From NCBI GenBank assembly GCA_038030265.1, contig CM075940.1:30108940-30172939 (forward strand): 64,000 nt of DNA, in the 5' to 3' direction. The stretch comes from Corythucha ciliata (taxonomy: Eukaryota > Arthropoda > Insecta > Hemiptera > Tingidae). Below the pieces are notes generated by a model that saw only the letters and a list, made by a program, of their open reading frames with translations, did no database searches and was not told the origin of the DNA. This document shows positions 12,134-24,373 of the stretch, piece by piece. Position 1 is the first letter of the stretch, and the number at the start of each line of letters is the position of its first letter. Position numbers and translations under genes: made by a program.

Positions 12134-13150
12134 ATTCAAAGAAAAGGAAGGGGAAGAAATGAAGAGAGAGAGAGAGAGAGAGAAAAAAGAGTATATAAAT
12201 ATAAGAGCCCACGGGTCCATCCTCATTTATCTAACCACATCCCTTTTCATCTTCAGCCCACAGAAAATCTTCAACCCTCCACAACATCGTCTTTATGCTT
12301 TCACTATTCGTCTTTCTAAGGGTTGAAAGTATCAACTTTTTTCCCCCTTCCTGCTCTAATAAATTCTTTCTCGAGGAATGCGAGAATAAATATCACAGAA
12401 CGAAAACATTTTGAATTTAGGGTTTTACATTGTTCAACAATTTGCCCGGTGCAGCCCTGAATGTGCCCAGTTCAAAATGGCTGCGACGAGGGCCTTGCGG
12501 TCAGCAGGCTATTTTTCGGTACACAGCAAAGTGTCGAAGAAAATGTTTAAGGCTGTAGGAGGGGGGGGGAGTCACATTTATGTCAGGGAGTAAACACGTA
12601 TTTTGTTTGTCTAACATAAGACGTGCTGGAAAAGTGACCACATTTGCTCGCAGGAGTAAGAAGAAACTATTTATTTTGAAAATTGAAGTCCGCATCGTGT
12701 ATTTTGGAAGGCATCGCTAACAGACTCACGCACAAACATACTCTATAGCGTCACGCGGGAATCCACAAATTAAGCACGTATACAGTTTCGCGAGTCTTTC
12801 TCTTTAGGATGCCTTTGAAGTAATTTATAGAATAAGTACATAAAGTGATGAAATTAATTACTGATAATAATTACTACGCGGAAAAGAGCTTTTCACTGAG
12901 TGGTATACGGTTGGATGTTTTTGACGTGATTACCCTTTTATTGAGGATTTGACAGAACAGGGGAGGTGGCTTTGGATACCGGCATGAGGAGGGGTAAGGT
13001 AGGGGAGCCATTGTTGAGTCGCCCCTTTGCGTTAATGCCTCTTGTGTCGCCTGAGTCTACTTAGCCGATCATTCCGCCACAGTGCCACTAATGCAATCAG
13101 CCACTTGCTACTCTTGTTATTCACCTCTGCTTAACTCAGTTATTCATTTG
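12134..13150. other. Intergenic or intronic sequence with simple repeats
   Basis: It contains a (GA)n run at about 12162-12183 and unremarkable AT-rich DNA. Short open frames, for example near 12411-12593, lack domains and favourable signals. Confidence 0.35.
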
Positions 13151-13194
13151 ACAACTCCTAACAAGAATACCGTCTAACCTGATTTGTGCCCCGA

Positions 13195-13329
13195 AATGGA
13201 CGAAGGCGGAGATGAATCCAGTGCGGTGAGCCCCCCTCCCTTAACCACCAATAGCCGCCATTTCCACGTGGAAAAAAACGAGTGTGGAATTTTGATGCCT
13301 TCAGCTTGTAATCAATTTTTTCTTTAACA
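13195..13329 (+). CDS. Short open frame or possible first exon, function unknown
   Basis: The ATG at 13195 opens a 44-codon frame starting MDEGGDESSA. It is followed at once by a possible donor (gcg|gtgagc), so it could be a 10-codon first exon; read through, it continues to a stop near 13327. I found no partner exon downstream and do not recognise the peptide. It may be chance. Confidence 0.12.
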
Positions 13330-14819
13330 ACTTTTGACACATTCCACGAAGAAAACAAAATCAATTTCGAGTAAAGAGCGCCCAGAATGAATTGAACGGG
13401 GGGAATAAAGAAACAATTAAAATGTTTGGAAAGAGTTGGAGGGCTCGCATCTGTGGCTCTAGGGCCCTATGATTGATTTATTTTGAACACGGCTGAGGTC
13501 ATCAAGGAAAGGGAGGGGGGCTATGGTATTAACGAAATGAGATAGCGTTTAGAGCTCAAATCTCCCCGGGAGGGGTGAGAGAATCGAGAATTAATTATCA
13601 TATCCCGCGGGTGCCATTATACTGTTTTACCAACACGGACCCTCTTCTTCTTATGCAGACGAAGATTAAATGAGATTTGTGCCGGGAAATCTGCCGTTTG
13701 GAGAGGGGGGGGGGCGAAGCAAATGTTTCGCAAGTGTCGTGAAATAATAAAATAATTTTTAACTTGTGAGCTTGAAAGCTAGAAATCGAGCAGATGAGAT
13801 TTCCGAGTAAACTTCAAATGGGAGGGAAATGGGAGGTGCCCAAGGCTGTTTATAAGCTTGCGCGTGCTCAGAATCAAACGTAGCTATTGAAGATTGAAGC
13901 TTCACGGCAAACATCGGTTAAAACAAAAAACAAAGCACTTGGAATGGCTTTGATTAAATGCCTTGTGATCCTTCACAGCAAAAAGTGTTGATCTATTTTA
14001 AACAAAAGCTTTTTTGTTTTTTTAAGGCTAAAACTACTTGGACAATAAATTGTTTCTCGCTCTGTAAACTGCACTCCAAGTTATTAAAAAAAAATCTGTT
14101 TATAGCGCCAATTGAAAAGAAAGCCAAATTAGAATAAAGCTTTATTTGATCATACGCTTCCCATATGAAAATCCCTTACTCGGTTTAACTATCACGCAGA
14201 CCGTCGTTGCCATTCAGGCGAGATTGGAGAAGTTCATTCCATTAAATGCGCGTGAAAGCTGTTTCGCAAAAAGCAATCGAAGCAGAGTTCAATCTAGGGT
14301 TGCCATAAGAATATGTTAATGAACTGAATGAGAGGGTCATTCTTCCAGGAGAGGGAAACTTTGCTTCTTCGATCGAAATCCATCATCTTGCCCCGCACCG
14401 TGGATTTTCCTTCAATTCCTCTTATTGTCTTATAGTTTATTGCGAATAAACAAGAATACTGTACCATATGATAAAAGATGAATTAGAGAATTATATAGCG
14501 CCCAGGCTAATATTTAAAATAATGTTCCGGACGCGGTGAACTAGGTAATGTTTGAGGCGCTGATTCTTCATCTTGTTGCTCGGCACTTAGGCGTCGATTG
14601 TAGATCCGGTGAGGAGGTCTGATGGGACGGTGTCGGAGAGCCGATTTGATGTTCGTTGTTTATCGTGGAGAGTTGATTAGATTTTTTGGACGTTGGAAGA
14701 CGTTGGAAAAGGGACCCCTAATATTTGCGAACGAGGCTGAGGTGGCGAATCCGACTGAAAATTCTGAAAAATCTTGTGCGAGTCTTTTGGGGAACCAGGG
14801 TTTCGGAGCTGAAATTCAG

Positions 14820-15250
14820 CCATAATGAATTCGCGGATAAAATTGAAAAAAACACTAATTCGCGGATAAAATTAAGGAATAGCTCTCAATCATTGCTACA
14901 AAATGGAAAAATAGGAAGTTCACTGTTTCCGGGGGCAACTTCGCGGCTAAAAACAAGATAAAGAAAGCGCTCATTCGCGGCTAAAATGAAGAAAAAGAGC
15001 ACATTCACAGCCAAAATTGAGAAAATTCACGGTTGCCAACGACCGCTTGGAGTGAAATTAAGTGCAAATTCATGGCTAAACCGAAAGAAATTGCTAATTC
15101 GTTGCTAAAATCGAGCTTAACTCATATCGTCGACTGAAATGCGTGAAAAACGCTAGTTGAGAAAAAGCACTTATTAACAGCTAAAAATTTTAAAAACCCA
15201 ATTCGCGAATAAATTTGAGAAAGCAAATTGGGGAAAAAACGCTAATTCTT
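14820..15250 (+). repeat. Minisatellite array, family-1 unit
   Basis: Diverged units of about 30 bp of the form attcgcggataaaattgaaa. It is followed by cagtgacgtgtccagc at 15255, which resembles a hAT terminus, but I could not pair it with a second end. Confidence 0.6.
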
Positions 15251-15359
15251 GGCAGTGACGTGTCCAGCTTTGATCTAGACGAAGGCAGCTTCACGTGAGA
15301 ACAATTCAGATGCATTCCAATGCCTACTGCATGCTTATTTAAATAAATAAATAGTTTTT

Positions 15360-15680
15360 TAGTGAGCCAAATATGTAAAATGGATCATTTCAAGCACGAA
15401 ATTTGGTTTTCCGCAAGCCGAAAACCCGCGAAATTGGGGTTTCAGTTCTTCAGCGAGAAGACACCGCGAAATTAGTGCTTTAGTGGTCTTGAGGGGGGGA
15501 TTTGCGTTTCAATGAGGCAGAATCGTGAAGATGTTTTCATTAGCGTGCTAAAACCACGTAATTGTGGTTTTGAATGAGTTATGAACGGTTATGACGGTTG
15601 TGGTTATGAGTTATGAGTCGTGTGAAATTGGGATTTCATACAATTTCCGTGAAATTTTAGGAAATATTGGCGATTGTAGC
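15360..15680. repeat. Minisatellite array, second unit type
   Basis: Units alternating 'cgcgaaattggggtttcag' and 'gagccaaa' like stretches, as at 1215-1830 and 43640-43990. Probably the interior of a transposon later split by the inverted-repeat element at 15782. Confidence 0.5.
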
Positions 15681-15781
15681 TAAGGGATACGATATCTGGC
15701 GGCGTTTCAGTGAAACATTGAGTCCAGTACTCCATGTGATTTGTTGTTTTCGTTCGACAACAAATTACAATAAAGATTTTC

Positions 15782-16707
15782 GGTTGTTTTTGGATGAGGC
15801 CATAATGAGTCTGAGGGTTTAAATGTCCAACCAGGCCTCTTTTTGATTAATTTATTAACAATCGCCAGACGTTTCGCCCCTGTAAGGGCATGTTCACGGG
15901 TACATATAAAACCATATAAAATTAATATCACCACAAATGGCAACACATACATCTGCTACGGCTGATTCCTCTTACTTTGTTATTTAACATTTTTAACTAT
16001 ATTCACTCGGGTCCGTAGGCATGAAGTCCTACCTTCCCTCGTCCACTTGTAGCACCGCGAGAAGCTCGCTCAGTCTTATAAATATACATTATCACAGGCA
16101 CTAGGCAGAACGTCCAATCAATTTAACTAAGGGAAACATTAATTAATTTATACACATTAACTTGAAACAAATAGCGAAACTCACGTTTACACTCCCTACA
16201 GGTTATATCACATTTTGACTAGAAATGTTTTATTTTTATTAAAGCTGTGAGTTATCCGGCGTACTCCGCCTCGATCTAAAGCACATACACCGTCAATAAG
16301 TAGTAAACCCTTAGATAATAATGACTTACTTAATTTAAACAATAGAGATCTAGAAACGATGGACTTCTGCTCGCCTCGTCTGTTTCCCTTAGTTAAATTG
16401 ATTTGACGTTCTGCCTAGTGCCTGTGATAATGTATATTTATAAGACTGAGCGAGCTTCTCGCGGTGCTACAAGTGGACGAGGGAAGGTAGGACTTCAAGC
16501 CTACGGACCCTAGTGAATATAGTTAAAAATGTTAAATAATAAAGTAAGAGGGATCAGCTGTAGCAGATGTATGTGTTGCCATTTGTGGTGATAATAATTT
16601 CATATGGTTTTAGATGTACCCGTGAACATGCCCTAACAGGGGCGAAACGTCGGGCGATTGTTAATAAATTAATCAAAAAAGAGGCCTGGTTGGACATTTA
16701 AACCCTC
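15782..16707. mobile_element. Long inverted-repeat element, possibly Penelope-like
   Basis: Arms 15815-16138 and 16382-16707 are inverted copies of about 320 bp with only scattered differences, separated by about 240 bp. The whole is flanked by the 12-bp direct repeat ataaagattttc at 15770-15781 and 16708-16719, consistent with one insertion. Each arm carries, near its outer end, a small hairpin followed by gcgaaacgtc (right arm 16628-16652). That arrangement recalls the hammerhead-like motif in terminal repeats of Penelope-like retroelements, but the first core box (CTGANGA) is not preserved. There is no open frame for a reverse transcriptase. The Penelope link is inference. Confidence 0.65.
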
Positions 16708-17829
16708 ATAAAGATTTTCTACAATGAGGAAGTTCCATGTATCAAAAATGTTGGTCAGTGACACTTTTTTACCGTGAACTACGGCTGAATAATCCGACAG
16801 TGACGAGGAGGCCTCGATATTGTACCATTGGCATCACAGAATCAAGAAAACAAGACGGTTATGCGGGTTACGCGGTACACCCGTACAGAAACTTTCACTA
16901 TCGGCTACTTTTTGGGGCAGGAAAACTCGAAAACACCGATTCAAACACGCTTTCGACCAACTAAAACGAAACAGCGAGCTGGCGAGTACCAATAAAGAAA
17001 TGATAAGGCGCTCGTGGGATGTCTTTCAAGGGTGAATCCAGAGAAAACTGCTGTGTCTTCGGCTGCTCTTCCCGTCGTAACCGAGACACAACATTGTCAT
17101 TTCATTGTTTCCCAAAAATTGAGGGTTCAACGGTGTCAGTTATCAATTAGCCCAGTGTTGGGAGAGGGTCGACCGACAAAAGGCTTGGGAGCTTGCTTGA
17201 CGTTTGCGTAAAAATGTATCAGAAACCATGTTCGTCTGTTTTCGTCACTTAAGGCCAAATGACTACTTTTTTCCCGGTATGTTACGGACGTTGACCACGA
17301 AAAAACATTTTTAAAAAACACAAAATTTGTTCAACCATTCACTAAAAATAACTAACGGGTGGGAATAAGCCCGTTAACGAGGGAGATTTTAAGGGAGGAA
17401 TAATAAATGATAGTTTTTTGGGTCCAATAGGTATTTTTTTTAGTAAAGTATTTAAACAGTATTCTCTCAACTCTTCTCACAATTATTCAGATTCAAGGGA
17501 GGGCTGGAAGAGGACTCTCTATTAACAGGGGAGGGGGGCAAAAGCTAGTAGGTGGTGTTGATGAAGGGAACGCCGGACAGGGACTCTCTCTTCTAATTTT
17601 TCTTTTTCCTCAATGCCCTCCTCGTGCTGGGGACTGGGGATATCGGTGGTTAGGGAGGGGAAACTGCTTACTAGGCGTTCTCATGGATTTCCATCGATTC
17701 GTTTCTCTTTTGTCTTTGAAGAACTGAAATATTCCTTGGCCTTGATATACTTGTTACATAACATATGTGGGGACTGGGGAGTACCGGATTCATTATCACA
17801 CAAACGCTATCAAGCTTAGCCGCTAGTAA

Positions 17830-18413
17830 TAGCTACAATCGCCAATAGCGAGTGAAAATCCGAGATAATTCGGATTTCACGAGATTTTGGAATCACGAAA
17901 TTGGTTTTTTCAGCAACAAAACAACCGCAAAATTTGGTTTTCAGTGAGCCAGAACAACGAAAATGGGGGTTTAGCGACAAAAATCCGAGAAGTGGTTTTT
18001 GTAGGGTGAAATCAGAGCAAATGTGATTTTTTTTGTTTTTTCTTTTTGTGTAAGTCAGACCTGAAAAAATGGGTTTTTGGGGCGCAAAATTTGCGAAATT
18101 GGTCTCTTTTAATCACGGCACCCCGTGAAATCGGTTGATCAGCTACAAAGATTATTAATATTATTAGTTGTTAAGCCCTACAATAAGCCAAAACCATAAA
18201 AATAAAATATAAATCAAGCTACAAATATTACCTCTTTACCCGAACACCACTGTACTTTTTACAAAAAGTACTTTTGAAAACTAATTTGAAGCTATGTGAA
18301 CCCCCCGTGGGAAAGAAAGTGCGCCCCCCCCCCCCACACACACAGCCTACAGATGGGGGGCCCAATTTTATCCCGGACCCGGGGCCCCAACTTTAAGTAA
18401 AAACGGTCCTGCT
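17830..18413 (+). mobile_element. hAT-like family-2 right end with minisatellite
   Basis: An array of second-type units (17830-18140) ends in a GC-rich terminus at 18353-18413 (ttatcccgga, cccaactttaagtaaaaac, ggtcctg). That terminus matches the right end of the element at 41562-44429. I could not find the left end, so the copy is truncated or interrupted. Confidence 0.55.
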
Positions 18414-19845
18414 TTTCAACCAGTCTGAATAGGTAGTTCACGATTCGTTGTGTACGTAAAAGCCAGAGTGCCTTGAAGGAAAAGAGTTCGGGCTTCGGAT
18501 AAATTCGTTGTTGGACATAGGGTTGCCAGATTTGAAAAGCTCGAAAACCGGCCTATACATATACGAGTCGTGTATTACATAAATATATACCGGGTGACCC
18601 ACTGTAAATTGAACCCAGGCCACTCCCACGCGCGGACAAAAAATAATTGACTGTGAATGTGTGAACCAGTATGTGTATGTTCACAGGTTCAATTTGAGGA
18701 GGGCCTAATAGCAATTTCGATTCCCCAAAAAATCTGCCTCGCGACAGTAAATTTCCATACGTTTTCTCTTAATTAAATATGTTAATGTAGAAGAAGGTTG
18801 GAAATGAACTGCCCAGAGCAGAATTTTACGCAAATGGACTACTACGATTAAAGGTCGCCGCACGCTGTCAACCATACAATACAGTGACTGAACCGCTGGA
18901 ACTGATAATACAATAGGCCCTACCTAGGCTGAAAGTTAGCGCGGTGCCGGCCTGCACAAGTCACACGAAAGTCACGAAATCATCCCCGTCGTTTTAAAGA
19001 AATACGTACATTCACAAGCGTTCAACAGGTATTGCTCTGCATGGCCATTTGAGAAAAACTCAATCCCGACACCACGTGGACGTGTCGAGCCATTCAGCTT
19101 TTGAATAGGTTCTACATTTCGCGTTCCGGGTGGTTTGCCTTTTCCTTTACTAGCTGTCGGCGTCAAGTTCAGAGAAGGAGTCAATCGACCGAGATTCTTA
19201 ATCTCAATTCTCTCAAGAAAATACCAAGAGCCAGCAGATTTTGACACTATTCATGCTGAAACTAACTTGAAACTGCGTACCTGTATTGATGAATTAACAC
19301 ACGTGTTCTACTTTATTTTTAATGTGAAATTTGTAACTGCGCACACTAAAAGACTGAACCACCTCGCACAAATCACAAAGCGCACCTCGAAGGAAAGAAA
19401 AAAAATACCGAGACGACAACAATTGACAATAACAGTACACAGAGTCATGAAAACCGGCTGAAAACTAGAAGACCGAAAGGCCACTAAGAACAGTTGAATC
19501 TCCGCCTGTTGGAAGCAAAATGAGAAGATAATTTCTGAAAATTGCAAAACAGAAGCTAACTTTTTAATTATTTTTTCTGGAATTTCTAATTTTTCTAAAG
19601 TCGTTTTGCCCTTTTTTTCTTGTTTTTTTTTTTTAATATTTTGGTGGGGCGTGTGCTCAAATGCCCTAGTGGACGAGCCACCCCTGGTCAGGACCGAGAA
19701 ATGAGGCTGGATTGCTGTAAATGAGTGGGCCCAATTGAGGCGCACAGTAGCTGAGCTTGACGAGTCTGATCCGAGAGATTTTTAATTGTTAAGCAATTAT
19801 CGAGCCGTTCGATGTAACGGTTGAACTTTTTTTTTTTTTTTTTGT

Positions 19846-20004
19846 CGAATCGAAATGTTCAAAAGGTTGCACACTCGATACATTGTTTTCATGTGACGAG
19901 GAAGACGATTGCGGTTGGATTGGATGGCTTGAAAAAAACTGGATTAGGCTGAGTTGTGACTGTGTAAATGCGTTTAAAAGCCTTTCAAACTGTTCCGGCT
20001 CCAT
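19846..20004 (-). pseudogene. Truncated gag-like open frame (copy 1)
   Basis: 53 codons starting MEPEQFERLLNAFTQSQL, then an S/Q-rich stretch, ending at FDS where the coding part runs into an A tract. A start of this style just downstream of a primer-binding-site-like sequence is typical of Gypsy gag. The rest of gag and all of pol are absent. It is identical in the second copy at 21001-21159. Confidence 0.55.
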
Positions 20005-20980
20005 TTTAGCCTAGTTGAAGTATACTTGTCTTCCTGTTGGCTGGAAATTCTCACCGAGTCGCCAATTTTTGTGCCTTTTTACACGTTAATCGCAGAACTG
20101 AGTTTAGAAACTTCTTTTATATATTTCGAATATTTTGATAACTCGTATGAAAATAAAAACATGACAGGGGGGGGGGATAACAAAATCAAAGCTCTCCGCT
20201 GTGTTCAAAGGTTGAAATATGCGTTTCATAACCGACGCAATCAGATTCCAGTGGTATTTACAGTTTCTCAGTATTTGAGATTTCAGTTAAATCTAAAAAT
20301 ATGTATATAAAAATAATCAGTTTCCTGGTCACATTAGGCAGTTAGCCTCATGGATAACGCCATAACGGCGATAGTTTACGACGAAAAAAGGTATCATTTT
20401 ATGGTTTTTGGCAGCGTAAAAGCCAAGAAGAGAATGCAGCGTAAACTTGACGGTTTCCCGACCCCGAGCCATCAGATCAGTTCGGTAAGCGATTTGAAGG
20501 TAAAAATGTCTTCAATATTCGGCCGAATAGTCACGTGGGTTCAAAACCAGTTCAACTACGCCGAGTTCCCTACATTACATTTATTGTATTCGCACTAAAA
20601 GTGGCCCCACCCTGTATATCAATCCCAACATGAAACGATCAATTCATCCCCAAACTAAGCGCAGAGTAGTTAAGCTGATCAAAAAATGTCCTATGAACAT
20701 AGGATGGCAAAGCTTTCGTGTAAACTCGAAAAAACTACAGCAGAAACAGTGTTTTTTACACGTTTTCCTAAATCACTAAATAATAAGAATAATTAATAAA
20801 TAAAAATGAAGTTTTTCCATGAAGTCCATTTTGTTTACAAAATCGCTAAAAATCGAACAAATATCCAAGAGTGTTGCACTTGCTCCCCCCATTCGATCAA
20901 TTCAGCAGCCAATATGGTACGAGGAACGTTTTGTTCTGAGAGCTGCTGTTCACATTACTTGGAAAAACTTGTTTAAAAAT
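19846..20980 (-). repeat. Tandem duplication, copy 1 (Gypsy-like 5' end)
   Basis: The first of two adjacent, nearly identical units, offset by 1155-1162 bp. Read on the minus strand it has a TATA-like tatataaaag near 20114-20125, a primer-binding-site-like tggcgactcggtgag near 20050-20066, and an ATG at 20004. That reads as the end of an LTR, the leader and the start of gag. It abuts a T run on the left (about 19828-19843). Confidence 0.75.
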
Positions 20981-22145
20981 ACTTTTTTTTTTTTTTTTTT
21001 CGAATCGAAATGTTCAAAAGGTTGCACACTCGATACATTGTTTTCATGTGACGAGGAAGACGATTGCGGTTGGATTGGATGGCTTGAAAAAAACTGGATT
21101 AGGCTGAGTTGTGACTGTGTAAATGCGTTTAAAAGCCTTTCAAACTGTTCCGGCTCCATTTTAGCCTAGTTGAAGTATACTTGTCTTCCTGTTGGCTGGA
21201 AATTCTCACCGAGTCGCCAATTTTTGTGCCTTTTTACACGTTAATCGTAGAACCGAGTTTAGAAACTTCTTTTATATATTTCGAATATTTTGATAACTCA
21301 TATGAAAATAAAAACATGACAGGGGGGGGGGGATAACAAAATCAAAGCTCTCCGCTGTGTTCAAAGGTGGAAATATGCGTTTCATAACCGACGCAATCAG
21401 ATTCCAGTGGTATTTACAGTTTCTCTGTCTTTGAGATTTCAGTTAAATCTAAAAATATGTATATAAAAATAATCAGTTTCCTGGCCACTTTAGGCAGTTT
21501 AGTTAGCCTCATGGATAACGCCATAACGGCGATAGTTTACGACGAAAAAAGGTATCATTTTATGGTTTTTGGCAGCGTAAAAGCCAAGAAGAGAATGCAG
21601 CGTAAACTTGACGGTTTCCCGACCCCGAGCCATCAGATCAGTTCGGTAAGCGATTTGAAGGTAAAAATGTCCTCAATATTCGGCCGAATAGTCACGTGGG
21701 TTCAAAACCAGTTCAACTACGCCGAGTTCCCTACATTACATTTATTGTATTCGCACTAAAAGTGGCCCCACCCTGTATATCAATCCCAACATGAAACGAT
21801 CAATTCATCCCCAAACTAAGCGCAGAGTAGTTAAGCTGATCAAAAAATGTCCTATGAACATAAGATGGCAAAGCTTTCGTGTAAACTCGAAAAAACTACA
21901 GCAGAAACTGTGTTTTTTACACGTTTTCCTAAATCATTAAATAATAAGAATAATTAAATAAATAAAAATGAAGTTTTTCCATGAAGTCCATTTTGTTTAC
22001 AAAATCGCTAAAAATCGAACAAATATCCAAGAGTGTTGCACTTGCTCCCCCCATTCGATCAATTCAGCAGCCAATATGGTACGAGGAACGTTTTGTTCTG
22101 AGAGCTGCTGTTCACATTACTTGGAAAAACTTGTTTAAAAATACT
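20981..22145 (-). repeat. Tandem duplication, copy 2 (Gypsy-like 5' end)
   Basis: The second unit starts at the T run 20983-21000 and repeats copy 1 through to about 22145. Visible differences are a few substitutions and a short insertion (tttagttt near 21495). The gag-like frame at 21001-21159 is unchanged. The very high identity means a recent duplication or an assembly artefact. Confidence 0.75.
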
Positions 22146-22559
22146 TTTTTCTTTTTTTGTTTCGAGGTTACTTGCTACAGAGCTTTGTGACCTTTTTTAT
22201 TTATTTTTTTTTATATATTTTTTTTTTTGGCATTGATTAAGAAATCATACAGCCATAATATATACTTTTTAGGATTAGGAGATTAGGGTTTAATGTTTAC
22301 CTTTTATTAGGATTTAGGGGGATTTCTCCCACGCCAGGGATCCTTCAATAAGCGACTTCATGTTAAAATGTATCGTTTAGTTAGCTTACGCAGGTTCTCC
22401 TGACGCCAGAGGCTACTTTGAAGCGTTATTTCTTAAGACATGGAACGAGAATGTGAGGGAGTTACATTGATGTTAGGATTAAGTGTTTTGTTACTAAATT
22501 ATACTTTGAGATTAATATCGACAATGAACTTGTAAAGACTTTTGTAAACTTCAACCGAA

Positions 22560-24373
22560 TTGGAGGCCAATATGGACTGATAGTTGAACGGTGACACTAT
22601 CAGGTCACTCAATTTACGGAACAGCGAGGCTCTTCAATTGTCATAATTAAGGCATTCCATTATCGCGTGCTCCAGCGTCCCTGGTGCCTCGCACCGATCG
22701 CAACTGCCAGACAAGGTCACACCCAACTTTTGTTAAGTACTGCTGACACAGTCCATGGTTGGACCGTAACCGACATATTGATCTTATAAAGTCTTTATTC
22801 AAGTATTCCTGAGAACCTGAGAGGGTTTGGGAAACATTTTTTTTTTTTTAGAAAGCGCCCTTATTGGATATTGAGAATAATTGTTCCCATAATTTGAGGT
22901 GTGAAGACAAGAGTGGACGAAAATGATCAAAATATGGAAAGGACTGGTTCACTATTATGGCAGAGGGATTGAGGTGACACGTTTTCGTTAAGTGATTCGT
23001 TCGATTATTACCCTTTGTGCCCGTATAGCGGGGATCCATTGTAGAACAATAGATTTGTAGTCTGCCATATCAGCTATTAATTTAATAATTTCAATAATGA
23101 TATTGTGAGTTTTCGAGCTAATTGTGATATTTTTAGGCAACTTACAACACTTTTACTGTCACAAAAGAATTACTAATTTTGTATGTCCAGTTTCAATGAA
23201 GTATTTTATAGCTTCTTGCACTGCAAACAGTTCAGCTGTAAAGATTGAAGTGGAGGGCGAAAATATGAATTGTTTTCCAGAATCAAGCACGGCGTCAAAG
23301 ATAGCACACCCTACATGAGAATTAGTAGCGGAGCCATCTGTAAATAATTGATAGTTATCTGGGAATGTTATGGAGATTTATTTTTCCTGTGTTATGACGA
23401 CGGCATTAGCAAGCGAGGGGTTTTCGTTATATTTTACTTTAAAGTTAAAGCCGGAGTCGATACAAGATCGACCTCTTCTGAAGCCAAACTGGCTGTACGG
23501 CTGAGCCCTATTGTTCTCCAGCCAATATTCGAGCCTGTTTTTCAAGATCTCTTTCGAAAGTCTTGAGAAAACATGAGGATAACGATATTGGTCGATAAGA
23601 CTCACTAACGTTCGGCTTTTTACCTGCTTTGAGTACGGGTAAAAACGCAGAAATCTTTCCAGTCTTCCGGTACTTTGCATTCCCTAATTATTTTATTAAA
23701 TAGTTTAACTAAGTCAATTTTTGTTGTCAGAGGCAGATGTTTTATTATGGGGTAGTCGAAATGATCCATCCCAGGAGCAGTGTTACAAGAACCCGCGGGA
23801 GAACTCTATCCAGTTCTTTTAGCGAAATTTCTCTGGTTAATAGAGAAGACATGATAAGACCGTTGTATCCTGTTTCAATTGGTGGGGGGGGGGGGAGGCG
23901 AGATCCGGTGTAAGTTTGCGTAGAAAATCGTCACACCATTCTCCGGGTATAGCGAGGGGTGGAAGAGGGATGGCTGAGTTTTTTAATGCTTTAAGTTGGG
24001 ACCAGACATTTTTTATAGGTGTGTTCCTGTTAAGTTTTTCACAGAAAGCTTTCCAGGATTCTCTTTTTGCATTTTTATACACTCTTTTGGCGGCTGCACT
24101 TTTATTTTTGAACTTTAAATAGGTCGACAGGGATGGTCTTTGTTTAAATAATTTGAATGCCTCTTTCCTGAGGGGGGGGGGGAGAGATGATGCATATTTC
24201 CGAGCATTAGAGTTATTATCTGTACCTAAAGCTGGAAATTCTGTTTGACTGTAAATCAATGGGGCTTGAAGAGGAATAACAAATGATTTACCCTCTAACT
24301 TCAATTTTGCCTCAAAGTAGGGAATGTTTGATTCCGACGACATGACTTTTTTAATTTTTTTTTTCTTTTTCAA
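22560..24373 (-). pseudogene. Decayed I-clade LINE (linker, partial RT, RNase H, CCHC)
   Basis: Read on the minus strand, 24373-23837 encodes the endonuclease-RT linker (KRESWKAFCEKLNRNTPIKN). 23680-23378 encodes the start of RT (FSRLSKEILKNRLEYWL, QFGFRRGRSCIDS). 23349-23150 encodes an RNase H fragment (LFTDGSATNSHVGCAIF, TAELFAVQEAIKYF). 22690-22630 ends in CDRCEAPGTLEHAIMEC, the C-terminal zinc-knuckle style of this clade. The RT palm with its catalytic Asp pair is missing, so RT fingers run almost straight into RNase H. Stops and frame changes show it is dead. RNase H points to the I group rather than Jockey. Confidence 0.85.

Noticed and set aside
20350..20598. Repeated 82-codon plus-strand frame MDNAITAIVYDEKR, also at 21511-21759
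   Set aside because: It lies antisense over the putative LTR of the Gypsy-like unit. Its preservation reflects the recent duplication, and no domain is recognisable.
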